Source: JBBPZA01 sp963797015
GTDB lineage: Bacteria; Actinomycetota; Thermoleophilia; Solirubrobacterales; Solirubrobacteraceae
Reading direction: 5' to 3'
Length of the DNA stretch: 64,000 nt
NCBI GenBank assembly: GCA_963797015.1
Contig: CAWCNV010000017.1
Location: 29,229-93,228, forward strand
Shown here: one piece after another, positions 1 through 6,681 of the stretch
How the letters are laid out: each line of letters starts with the position of its first letter
Position numbering within the stretch: the stretch's first letter is position 1
Position numbers and translations under genes: made by a program
The notes under the pieces: model-generated
Seen by the model: the letters and a program-made list of their open reading frames with translations, nothing else
Database searches by the model: none
What the model was told of the DNA's origin: nothing

Positions 1-302
1 GTGGAAATTCGAGGTCGGGGTGTTCTTCGGCGGGGTCGGGCCGGACTCCTCGGACGACGAGCTTGGAAGTCGGTGCTGGCATCCGTTGCCGTAGCCGCGA
101 ACGATGAGGCGGCTGACGCTATCGCCGCCCGGTTACTGCAGAGGAGTGGTCGCGTTCCCAAGTCCGCGCGAATCGGTCGCTTCGGGCCAGGATTACCCGA
201 GCCGACGATCGATGTCCCTCTGGGACGGACGCCGGCCAATCGGTTGAGAAAATGCAGTCCCTCGCCCGATCTGGGGCGACCGCCTACGCCGAACCCGCCC
301 CC
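1..302. other. Left edge, no gene I can support
   Basis: No convincing complete gene is visible before the PRC-barrel protein. Positions 2-94 on the plus strand read as about 30 codons with mostly G/C third positions, ending in a TAG at 92-94. This could be the tail of a gene that starts outside the window, but it is too short to assign. A longer open frame beginning with GTG at position 1 has an arginine/proline-rich composition typical of an antisense shadow. Confidence 0.4.
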
Positions 303-851
303 CTAGTCCGAGCCTTGCATCCTGCCGCCAGGGTCTGCCGCGGCCGCCTCGGCTTGCTCGCTAACGCGCTGAGCGGCATGGGCTTCTTCGGATGCGGCGC
401 CCGCCCGGTGGCGCGCCTCTTCGGCCTCCCGCTTGCGGTCCTCGGCCGTGAGCTCTAACTCGTCTGCGCGGCGCCGAGCCTGCTCGGCCTCGTCGTTCCG
501 GCGCGCCAGCAGGCTCGCGCCAACCAGCGGGCCGCTCGACTGGGGCACTCCGAAAAGGGCACACACCGCGGCGCCCTGCTCGGCGGTCAGCTCGTCCCCG
601 ACCGTGACGTCAGGGGCCCCGCCGAGCTGTTCGCCGGTGAAGGGAAGGCGAACGTAGTCCCGGCTCACCGCCGCGTCAGAGAGCGGCGCTAGCTTGACCT
701 GATGGCCGAGCCTTCCGTGTTTGATCGAGATCAGCACCGGCTCGTCCCCGGCAGCGTCGTAGTACACCTCCTCCAGACGGCCGGCCTTCTCGCCGGCGCT
801 GTCCAGAACATCCTGCCCCCGCCAGCTTTCGATGCTCTCAACTGTCGGCAC
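303..851 (-). CDS. PRC-barrel domain protein with C-terminal coiled coil
   Basis: The protein is about 182 residues. The first ~75 residues look like a PRC-barrel domain: it opens with VESIESWRGQDVLD and contains GEKAGRLEEVYYD, the usual pattern of a short beta-barrel that docks onto partner proteins or rRNA. After a linker, roughly residues 115-175 are Ala/Glu/Arg-rich and strongly helical, probably a coiled coil. I chose the GTG at 851 because a clear AGGAGG lies 4-5 bases upstream (complement of 856-861). The open frame extends further upstream, but that extension has no ribosome binding site and an unlikely composition. Such stand-alone PRC proteins are common in soil actinobacteria and are usually unassigned; a stress role is only a guess. 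Confidence 0.75.
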   Translation of the reverse strand: MPTVESIESWRGQDVLDSAGEKAGRLEEVYYDAAGDEPVLISIKHGRLGHQVKLAPLSDAAVSRDYVRLPFTGEQLGGAPDVTVGDELTAEQGAAVCALFGVPQSSGPLVGASLLARRNDEAEQARRRADELELTAEDRKREAEEARHRAGAASEEAHAAQRVSEQAEAAAADPGGRMQGSD

Positions 852-1363
852 GGTTCCTCCTACTCGTATCGGACGATGGTCACGATCGCGCCCGTGCGTC
901 GGTGCGCCTCCCGGACCGCGCTGATCGGCGAACGCGCGAATGTCGCGGCTTTCGCAGCTCATGGCTGCATGCCGTTCGGGAGGCACTCGCCACCCGGATC
1001 ATGAACCGAGAATACTGCGCCGGCAGCGCCGCACAACCGCACTGCACAACGTCCGGATCCTGTCTGCTGCGGGCCGAGATCACTGTCGGACAGTACGACT
1101 CCTATGGCAACGGAGGAGCCGCCCAGCGGGTCGTACCCCGTGTGACCCCAATGAGCGCCTTGCCTGCACTCGGCATTGCGCGCGCGAGCTTGTCGATTCC
1201 ATGCATCCTCGGCCGGGCGACTCGGTGCTGTTGGGTTGCATCGTGAAGCGGCAACAGCAGGAGCGCCTAGCTGGATCGTTGCGCTGCAACGCGTAGGATC
1301 ACGCCCTGCCGGTCGAGGGTGGAGTGGAGGCCGGCCTGTTGTCACTCCGGGAAGGGGCCTGAG
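852..1363. other. Intergenic stretch with one palindrome
   Basis: About 510 bases between the divergent PRC-barrel and DUF4386 genes. The open frames here are short and Arg-rich on both strands and do not look coding. The only structure I can point to is the 13-base inverted repeat at 1082-1094, listed separately. The length is unusual for this window and may mark a deleted gene. Confidence 0.5.
1082..1094. promoter_or_regulatory. Operator-like palindrome ACTGTCGGACAGT
   Basis: Perfect 6-base arms (ACTGTC / GACAGT) around a single G. The size and spacing resemble sites bound by TetR-family dimers. It lies about 270 bases upstream of the DUF4386 gene and about 230 bases upstream of the divergent PRC gene, and no regulator gene is adjacent, so its role is inferred only from symmetry. 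Confidence 0.3.
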
Positions 1364-2050
1364 GTGAGTCTGGATCAGAAGAGAGCGCGGTGGTTCGGCA
1401 TTCTCTACCTCATCACGTTCGTCACGTCGATCCCGGCGCTGGTGCTGTACGAGCCTGCGCTTCGTGACCCCGTGGGCTACATCGCCGGTGGCGGGCACGA
1501 CAAGCGGATCTATCTCGCGGCGCTGCTTGAGCTGCTGCTCATCATCGCGAACATCGGCACCGCAGTCGTGATCGTCCCGATCATGAGGCGGCAGTTCGAG
1601 GAGCTATCGATCGGCTACGTGACGGCGCGGATCTTCGAATGTACGTTCATCCTCGTCGGCATTGTCGTGATGCTTGGGATCACGACGTTGCACAGAGAGG
1701 CCGCGGGTGCGAACGAAGGCACAATCGCCTACTCGCTTGCGGCGATCAAGGATTGGACGTTCCTCCTGGGGCCGGGCTGGGTGGTCGGCTGGGGGAACGG
1801 GTTGATCCTGGGTTACATGATGTACCGCACGCAACTAGTGCCGCGGCCGTGGCCGTGGCTCGGGCTCGTCGGCGGACCGTTGATCATCATCTCGGGCACG
1901 ATCGTGATGTTCGGAGGGAACCCCGCGACCAGCACGCTCAAAGGCCCGGCGTCGATTCCCGAAGCCCTGTGGGAGCTCTTCCTCGGCGTCTACTGCACCA
2001 TCTGGGGCTTCAGGCGCAGCGCCCCGATCCTTTCCAAGAGCGCCCGATGA
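1364..2050 (+). CDS. DUF4386-family membrane protein
   Basis: A 228-residue integral membrane protein of the DUF4386 family. It begins SLDQKRARWFGILYLITFV, the typical family opening: a short basic N-terminus running into the first helix. About six hydrophobic segments follow, with the conserved-looking stretch IKDWTFLLGPGWVVGWGNG around residues 130-150 and a final helix near the C-terminus. The GTG at 1364 is chosen because it places the start right before this motif, preceded by the purine-rich GGAAGGGGCCTGAG. The family has no established biochemical role; it often sits beside TetR regulators or DUF998 proteins. Its stop overlaps the ATG of the next, broken, gene by four bases, which suggests an operon. 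Confidence 0.85.
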   Translation: MSLDQKRARWFGILYLITFVTSIPALVLYEPALRDPVGYIAGGGHDKRIYLAALLELLLIIANIGTAVVIVPIMRRQFEELSIGYVTARIFECTFILVGIVVMLGITTLHREAAGANEGTIAYSLAAIKDWTFLLGPGWVVGWGNGLILGYMMYRTQLVPRPWPWLGLVGGPLIIISGTIVMFGGNPATSTLKGPASIPEALWELFLGVYCTIWGFRRSAPILSKSAR

Positions 2051-2270
2051 CGACTCAACTCGCGCCGGCTACGCACATCCCAGAAGCCGCGGCTGACGCT
2101 CTCCCACCGCGGTGGCAGCGCTAGCCCTGTCCGGGGCCGCGTTCGCCCCGCTGTTTGTCGTCGGCTGGTTCACAACCGGTGGCGTCACACCCCACTACGC
2201 CGCACCAGATCGGGATTGGACGAGCGATCATCGTCGGTCGCTGCGGCCCGACGGTCTGAAGCCATGCTGA
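2047..2270 (+). pseudogene. Broken DUF998-like membrane protein remnant
   Basis: An ATG at 2047 overlaps the DUF4386 stop (ATGA) and encodes about 25 residues (MTTQLAPATHIPEAAADA...) before a TAG at 2122-2124. One frame over, from about 2112, the sequence continues as a hydrophobic helix (AALALSGAAFAPLFVVGWF) followed by a polar stretch. That is the pattern of the N-terminus of a DUF998-type integral membrane protein. The frame then runs into the DHFR-fold gene and stops at 2268-2270. I infer a frameshift plus loss of the remaining helices. The family assignment rests on one helix and on context with DUF4386, so it is tentative. Confidence 0.5.
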
Positions 2271-2827
2271 TCTACTCGATGGGCGTCTCCGTGGATGGCT
2301 TCATCGCCGACCGCGAGGGCGCGTTCGGGTGGACGGTGCCCAGCGAGGAGCAGTTTCGTTTCCACCTCACGCAGACACGCGAGCTTGGCGGCCATCTGTG
2401 CGGCCGCAGGCTCTACGAGACGATGCTGCCGTGGGAGACGGATCCGTCGTTGCGCGAGGACGAGCTCCGGGCCGCGTTTGCCGACGTGTGGTGCGCGATC
2501 CCGAAGGTCGTCTTCAGCCGCACGCTCGACCGCGTCCAGGGCAACGCCCGGCTCGCCGAGTCGTCACTGGCCGAGGAGGCCGCTGCGGCGCTCGAGCAGA
2601 CCGACAAGGACGTCGGGATCGGCGGCGCCGGCCTGGCCGCGGCGGCGATCGAGCTCGGCCTTGTCGACGAGCTGCGCATGTTTCGCAATCCGGTCGTCGT
2701 TGGTGGCGGCACGCCGTTCCTGCCGCCGGTCACCGAAGAGGTCCCGCTGGACCTGATCGAGACCAGGACGTTCGGCTCGCGCGTGATCTACGAGCGCTAC
2801 CGGCGCATCCGCGATGACTCGGACTGA
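2264..2827 (+). CDS. Dihydrofolate-reductase/RibD C-terminal-fold protein
   Basis: A 187-residue protein of the RibD C-terminal/DHFR fold. It starts MLIYSMGVSVDGFIAD, the family's first strand and the motif that contacts the pterin or flavin-like substrate. The middle has CGRRLYETMLPWE, equivalent to the GR.TYE signature that binds NADPH, and near residue 125 it has GIGGAGLAAAAI, the glycine-rich cofactor loop. It then ends in a strand-rich tail. The ATG at 2264 fits the family start; an in-frame upstream start gives an extra Arg/Ser-rich leader and is rejected. Stand-alone members are probable NADPH-dependent reductases of unknown substrate. A second paralogue lies at 24962-25510. Confidence 0.85.
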   Translation: MLIYSMGVSVDGFIADREGAFGWTVPSEEQFRFHLTQTRELGGHLCGRRLYETMLPWETDPSLREDELRAAFADVWCAIPKVVFSRTLDRVQGNARLAESSLAEEAAAALEQTDKDVGIGGAGLAAAAIELGLVDELRMFRNPVVVGGGTPFLPPVTEEVPLDLIETRTFGSRVIYERYRRIRDDSD

Positions 2828-3255
2828 CACTCCAACGGCGCGCTCACCCGATCCGCCGGCGTGTGCCGCAAGCGGATCCCCTTACGGGACAGGGCTCTGC
2901 TCTCGCGCAAATGCAGTCGTCTAAGCCCGCCGCTCTCGAGCAACCATGCTCGAGAGGCGATCAGCGGAACTTGGGCTGCCGAGCGGCCCGGGCGTCGAGC
3001 AGCGCTTCGATCAAGCTTGAGGCTGGTTGAGGGTTCGACCTTTGTCCTCTTTGGCCGATTTCGCTTTACAGAGCGATGCTCGGGAGTTCCGTTCGCACGT
3101 CCTACCGCAGCGGCGCAGCTCACAGCGTCTCGCCATTCTTTCCCACAATTGGCGTTGTTCCGGTGGGGTGGTGGTCATGCGCGTCGCGCCCCGCCTGGCT
3201 GAGACGTCCTGGCCGCCTCGCTTTCGCTTCGCAGGAAAGGAGCACCACGTCTGAC
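2828..3255. other. Intergenic region with repeat copy A
   Basis: About 430 bases with no intact gene, between the DHFR-fold gene and the convergent flavoprotein gene. It holds repeat copy A (2959-3063) and, at 2881-2892, the string CTTACGGGACAG, which recurs at 6153-6164 downstream of the DUF1801 gene. These look like relics of a rearranged or mobile segment. Confidence 0.5.
2959..3063. repeat. Direct repeat, copy A (about 105 bp)
   Basis: Matches copy B at 5449-5555 in the same orientation. The longest identical block is 46 bases (3007-3052 against 5497-5542), and a second block of about 25 bases covers the GAGCGGCCCGGGCGTCGAGC part. On the minus strand both copies read as the same open C-terminus (SNPQPASSLIEALLDARAAR, then a short variable tail and TGA). 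Several differences are silent or conservative in that frame. This suggests the 3' end of one protein-coding gene, kept twice. The protein is not recognised. Confidence 0.7.
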
Positions 3256-4176
3256 CTACGGGGCGGACGGCGCGCTGTCCTCCATCACGAGCTCGGCGTT
3301 CATGGCGTAGGCGGCGCGAGCTCCGCTCCCGGTCGCGATGGCGACCGACTGCACTGGCGTTCCGGCGTCACCGGCGGCGTAGAGGCCGGGGACCGAGCTC
3401 TGTCCGCTGGCGTCGATATCGACGCTTCCCACCTCGGTCAGCGCCGCGCCGAGCGAAACCGCTAGCTCGCTTGTGAGCGACAGGTTCGGCTGGATGAACA
3501 GCGCGTGCCGGGCCAGCGGGGGCCGGCCCGTGGTGAACTCGACGCGGAGCTCGCCACCAGTCTCCTCAACTCGCTCCACTTGGTCATCGACCAGCTCGAC
3601 GCCGGCTGTGTCGAGGCGTTCGCGCCGCTCGGCCGCAATGTCGGAGTCCCCGTCGCAGAGGAGCACGACGTCGTCGCTAAGCGCGCTCAGCAGCAGCGCC
3701 TGGTGCACGGACTTCTCGGTGCAGCTGTAGACGGCGATCGGACGGTCCCGGACCTCCCAACCGTGACAGTAGGGACAGTGGAAGATGCGCTCGCCCCAGA
3801 GCTCTGACACCCCGTCGACGTAGGGAAGGTCGTAGCGCATCCCGTGCGCGAGTAGCAGGCGTCGGGCCGTCACTTGCGAGCCGTCTTCAACGGCGATCTC
3901 GAACCCACCGGAGACGCGGCCAGCGGACCGGGCGGCCACCGAGCGGCGCTCGACGGTCTCGTAGGGCTCGAGCTGCTCTACAGCGACGCGGCGCACTTCG
4001 GCTGGCGGCGTACCGTCGCGCGTGAGGAAGCCGTGCATGGCCTTCGAGACGGCGTTGGCCGGTACGTCGGTATCGAGAAGGAGGACGCGGCGGCGCATAC
4101 GTCCCAGGATCAGCGCGGCGCTCAGGCCCGCGGGGCCACCGCCCACCACCACCACGTCCAAGCTCTGCTTAGTCAT
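3256..4176 (-). CDS. Thioredoxin-reductase-like FAD-dependent oxidoreductase
   Basis: A 306-residue flavoprotein of the thioredoxin reductase (TrxB/AhpF-like) family. Residues 8-20 form the FAD-binding GGGPAGLSAAL motif. Around residue 133 is the CPYCHGWE motif, a CxxC redox pair followed by a HGWE sequence typical of stand-alone TrxB-like enzymes in actinobacteria. Near the C-terminus PGLYAAGDAG is the second FAD motif. The NADPH-domain glycine motif is degenerate. The start has GGGAGA about six bases upstream. The native partner is not in the window. Members of this subfamily act on disulfides of thioredoxin-like proteins or of small molecules. Together with the adjacent MDR gene it sits between two direct repeats. 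Confidence 0.85.
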   Translation of the reverse strand: MTKQSLDVVVVGGGPAGLSAALILGRMRRRVLLLDTDVPANAVSKAMHGFLTRDGTPPAEVRRVAVEQLEPYETVERRSVAARSAGRVSGGFEIAVEDGSQVTARRLLLAHGMRYDLPYVDGVSELWGERIFHCPYCHGWEVRDRPIAVYSCTEKSVHQALLLSALSDDVVLLCDGDSDIAAERRERLDTAGVELVDDQVERVEETGGELRVEFTTGRPPLARHALFIQPNLSLTSELAVSLGAALTEVGSVDIDASGQSSVPGLYAAGDAGTPVQSVAIATGSGARAAYAMNAELVMEDSAPSAP

Positions 4177-4331
4177 CAGTTCTCCCTCGCTTCAACGGAG
4201 GAGCACGGCCTCCACGACGCCGGGCTCCGTCGGACTCGACATCCCCGGCCTGCGCTGTACCGATCGCAACCTTCGCCTCGGCATATCTGGAAGTCTGACG
4301 AGAGCACCACTCGGCGATGGGTCAGGACATG

Positions 4332-5297
4332 ATGAAGGCGATCGTCCAAGACAGATACGGCTCACCCGATGTCCTGCGACTCGAGGACATCGACAGGCCG
4401 GCCGCAAACGACGATGAGGTGCTGATTCGCGTTCATGCAGCGGCCGTCAATATCGGCGACTGGCACCTGCTGAGGGGCACGCCATACGTCATGCGCATGG
4501 CGACCGGGCCGCTCAGGCCAAGGCACCACGTCCCGGGACTCGATCTGGCGGGGCAGATCGAGTCGATCGGCAAAGACGTGACGCAGTTTCGACCAGGGGA
4601 TGAGGTTTTCGGCTGGTGCAGAGGCGCCTTCGCCGAGTATGCGTGCGCTGGCGAGAGCAACCTCTTGGCGAAGCCGGGCGACCTGACGTTTGAGCAAGCC
4701 GCCGCCATCGGAGACTCCGCTTTCACCGCCCTCAATGCGGTTCGGGATCAAGGGAAGGTCCAGCCGGGGCACCAGGTGTTGATTAACGGGGCGTCGGGCG
4801 GCGTGGGCACGTTCGCCGTGCAGATCGCCAAATCGTTCGGAGCGAAGGTGACCGGGGTGTGCAGCACGAGGAACGTGGATTTGGTCCGATCGATTGGCGC
4901 CGATCAAGTCATTGACTACACCCTGGAGGACTTCACCCACAGCGGGCAGCGTTACGACGTGATGCTCGATCTGGTCGGGAGCCGGTCGCTGTCGGACTGC
5001 AGGCGGGCGCTGACCCCCCGGGGGACGTACGTCTTGGTTGGAGTCGCGGACATGGGTCGTTGGTTCGGAGTCGCTCGTCAGATCAAGGTGCTCTCGTTGT
5101 CACCGCTCGTGCGCCAGAGGATGCACGTGTTCATCGTGCGGCATAGCAGAGAGGATCTGGCGGTTCTGAAGCAGCTCCTCGAAGCCGGAAAAGTCGCGCC
5201 GGTCATCGACCGCCGCTACGAGTTGAGTGAGGTTCCTGACGCTCTCCATTACCAGGGAGAAGGACACGCTCGGGGAAAGCTCGTCATCGCCCTGTGA
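4332..5297 (+). CDS. Zinc-free medium-chain reductase (quinone oxidoreductase-like)
   Basis: An NAD(P)-dependent MDR-superfamily reductase of about 321 residues. It begins MKAIVQDRYGSPDVLRLEDI, the classic start. It has PGLDLAGQIESIG in the GroES-like domain and NGASGGVGTFAVQIAK, the AxxGxxG nucleotide-binding motif of the quinone oxidoreductase subgroup, around residues 150-165. The zinc-coordinating Cys and His residues of alcohol dehydrogenases are absent, so quinones or enones are the likely substrates. Three in-frame ATGs occur (4317, 4329, 4332); 4332 gives the family-typical start, with AGGA five bases before it. Third-position GC looks lower than in most of the window. Confidence 0.85.
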   Translation: MKAIVQDRYGSPDVLRLEDIDRPAANDDEVLIRVHAAAVNIGDWHLLRGTPYVMRMATGPLRPRHHVPGLDLAGQIESIGKDVTQFRPGDEVFGWCRGAFAEYACAGESNLLAKPGDLTFEQAAAIGDSAFTALNAVRDQGKVQPGHQVLINGASGGVGTFAVQIAKSFGAKVTGVCSTRNVDLVRSIGADQVIDYTLEDFTHSGQRYDVMLDLVGSRSLSDCRRALTPRGTYVLVGVADMGRWFGVARQIKVLSLSPLVRQRMHVFIVRHSREDLAVLKQLLEAGKVAPVIDRRYELSEVPDALHYQGEGHARGKLVIAL

Positions 5298-5738
5298 GGC
5301 GGGGGCCGCCGGCAGACCACCCTAAAGCGGGAACCAATGCTGCTGCCCTGCGCGAAAGGAGCAACGAGAGCGACGCTCGCGGCGAACCTAATGCGGTCCG
5401 TCGACACGGTTGACGGAATCGCCAGGCGCGATGCATACTCGCTACCGGGATCAGCGGGACTTGGCCCAGCGAGCGGCCCGGGCGTCGAGCAGCGCCTCGA
5501 TCAAGCTTGAGGCTGGTTGAGGGTTCGACCTTTGTCCTCTTTCGGCCGATTTTCGAGGACCGTTTGGGTCTGGGTCGAGCCTCATTGAAGGGCGCAGGAC
5601 TTCGAACACTGGTCTACGACGGCTGGGGCCCTGCCGACTCGCGGAAATCGGTGTCGTGGACGAGCAGTCTCATGGCCTTCGAGGAACGACTGCGGCGCCA
5701 CGCGGCCGTTCGCCACGATTCTCTGACAGCATCCGACC
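5298..5738. other. Intergenic region with repeat copy B
   Basis: About 440 bases between the MDR gene and the DUF1801 gene. It contains repeat copy B and otherwise no reading frame with coding character. The sequences flanking copies A and B are unrelated, so the duplication is confined to the repeat itself. Confidence 0.5.
5449..5555. repeat. Direct repeat, copy B (about 107 bp)
   Basis: Partner of copy A at 2959-3063, same orientation, about 2.4 kb downstream. The two copies bracket the flavoprotein and MDR genes. Read on the minus strand, copy B ends SNPQPASSLIEALLDARAAR then WAKSR and a stop. Copy B has one extra base relative to A in the CTCTTT(C)GGCC stretch, so at least one copy is frameshifted in this presumed coding frame. 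I see no inverted terminal repeats or target-site duplication next to either copy. Confidence 0.7.
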
Positions 5739-6122
5739 ATGGCCGACAGTCCCTCCGAGCTGATCGACGCGCAGATCGCACAATTGGGCGATTGGCGCGG
5801 CGAGGTGCTCGCCCGCGTCCGGCACCTGATCAGGCAGGCTGACCCGGACGTGATCGAAGAGATCAAGTGGCAGAAGCCGTCGAACCCGCTGGGCGTCCCG
5901 ACCTGGACTCACGACGGGATCATCTGCACCGGCGAGTCGTACGAGGGAAAGGTCAAGCTCACCTTTGCCAAAGGCGCCTCGCTCGACGACCCGGCCGGCC
6001 TCTTCAACGCCAGCCTCGATGCCAGGGTGCGGCGCGTCATCGATCTCCACGAGGGGGACACGATCGACGCCGAGGCGTTCAAGGCGCTCGTGCGCGCCGC
6101 CGTGGACCTGAACGGGTCCTAG
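5739..6122 (+). CDS. DUF1801-domain protein
   Basis: A 127-residue protein with the DUF1801 (YdhG-like) fold. It opens with SPSELIDAQIAQLGDWRGEV, then HLIRQADPDVIEEIKWQKPS at residues 35-54, the family's most conserved stretch, followed by the GEGKVKL-like strand (SYEGKVKLTFAKGASL). Its function is unknown; family members are small soluble proteins sometimes linked to iron or stress regulons. The ATG is at 5739. A hairpin just after the stop (6138-6160) probably terminates it. Confidence 0.85.
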   Translation: MADSPSELIDAQIAQLGDWRGEVLARVRHLIRQADPDVIEEIKWQKPSNPLGVPTWTHDGIICTGESYEGKVKLTFAKGASLDDPAGLFNASLDARVRRVIDLHEGDTIDAEAFKALVRAAVDLNGS

Positions 6123-6137
6123 TCAGCTAGATCACGC

Positions 6138-6160
6138 CCCGTAAAGGGATCCCTTACGGG
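6138..6160. terminator. Hairpin after the DUF1801 gene
   Basis: Near-perfect palindrome: CCCGTAA at 6138-6144 pairs with TTACGGG at 6154-6160 around an AGGGATCCC core, with a single unpaired A. No T-run follows, as usual at this GC content. Its position 16 bases after the DUF1801 stop supports a terminator or mRNA-stabilising role. Confidence 0.5.
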
Positions 6161-6186
6161 ACAGGATCCTGCTCTTGGCGGCACGA

Positions 6187-6192
6187 TGTCGA
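6187..6192 (+). promoter_or_regulatory. Possible ECF42-type -35 element TGTCGA
   Basis: TGTCGA lies 72 bases upstream of the DGPF gene. As I recall, promoters recognised by ECF42 sigma factors carry TGTCGA at -35 with a short CG-type -10. An ECF42 sigma gene follows the DGPF gene, so autoregulation is plausible. I cannot identify a convincing -10 at the expected spacing, and the hexamer is short, so this is weak. Confidence 0.3.
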
Positions 6193-6264
6193 GAAGCGCC
6201 GGCCGGCTCCGCTCACCAGGTGAAGGGCCACGACAGGCGCGGCCCCACGACACAGGAGACCACC

Positions 6265-6657
6265 ATGCCCAAGTACCTGCTCCTCAAGCACTACCGCGGC
6301 GGCCCGGATCCGCACCATCCCTTCCCCCCGATGGACCAGTGGGCCCCCGAGGACGTGGAGGCACACATGGCCTTCCTCAAGCACGTCAGCGAGATGCTCG
6401 AGGAGAACGGCGAGTACGTCGGTGCGCAGGCACTCACGCCGGAGCGCACCTGGGTGCGCTACGGCGGCCCTGACGCCGCGCCGGTCACCACCGACGGCCC
6501 GCATCCCGAGACCAGCGACCTCGTGGCGGGCTGGTACATGATCGACGTCGAGTCGCGCGAGCGCGCGCTCGAGGTCGCGGCCTACGTCTCCTCCGAGCCC
6601 GGCCCGGGCGGGGAGCCGCTGTACGAGTGGATCGACGTCCGGGAGATCATGTCCTAG
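6265..6657 (+). CDS. DGPF/YCII-like protein, ECF42 partner
   Basis: A 130-residue YCII-superfamily protein of the DGPF type. It starts MPKYLLLKHYRGGP and shows TTDGPHPETSDLVAGWYMID around residues 75-95, the family's DGPF-like motif (DGPH here). These ferredoxin-fold dimers are almost always encoded beside ECF42 sigma factors, as here, where the sigma gene begins 24 bases downstream. Their biochemical role is not settled; a link to stress or secondary metabolism has been suggested. The ATG at 6265 is preceded by AGGAG at 6254-6258. The final residues DVREIMS are typical. Confidence 0.9.
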   Translation: MPKYLLLKHYRGGPDPHHPFPPMDQWAPEDVEAHMAFLKHVSEMLEENGEYVGAQALTPERTWVRYGGPDAAPVTTDGPHPETSDLVAGWYMIDVESRERALEVAAYVSSEPGPGGEPLYEWIDVREIMS

Positions 6658-6681
6658 CCGGCCTCGGACGACTGACCCGGC

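Noticed and set aside
3030..3050. tRNA T-arm-like GGGTTCGACC in the direct repeat
   Set aside because: No acceptor, D or anticodon stems fit around it, and the same bases are explained by the antisense coding frame.
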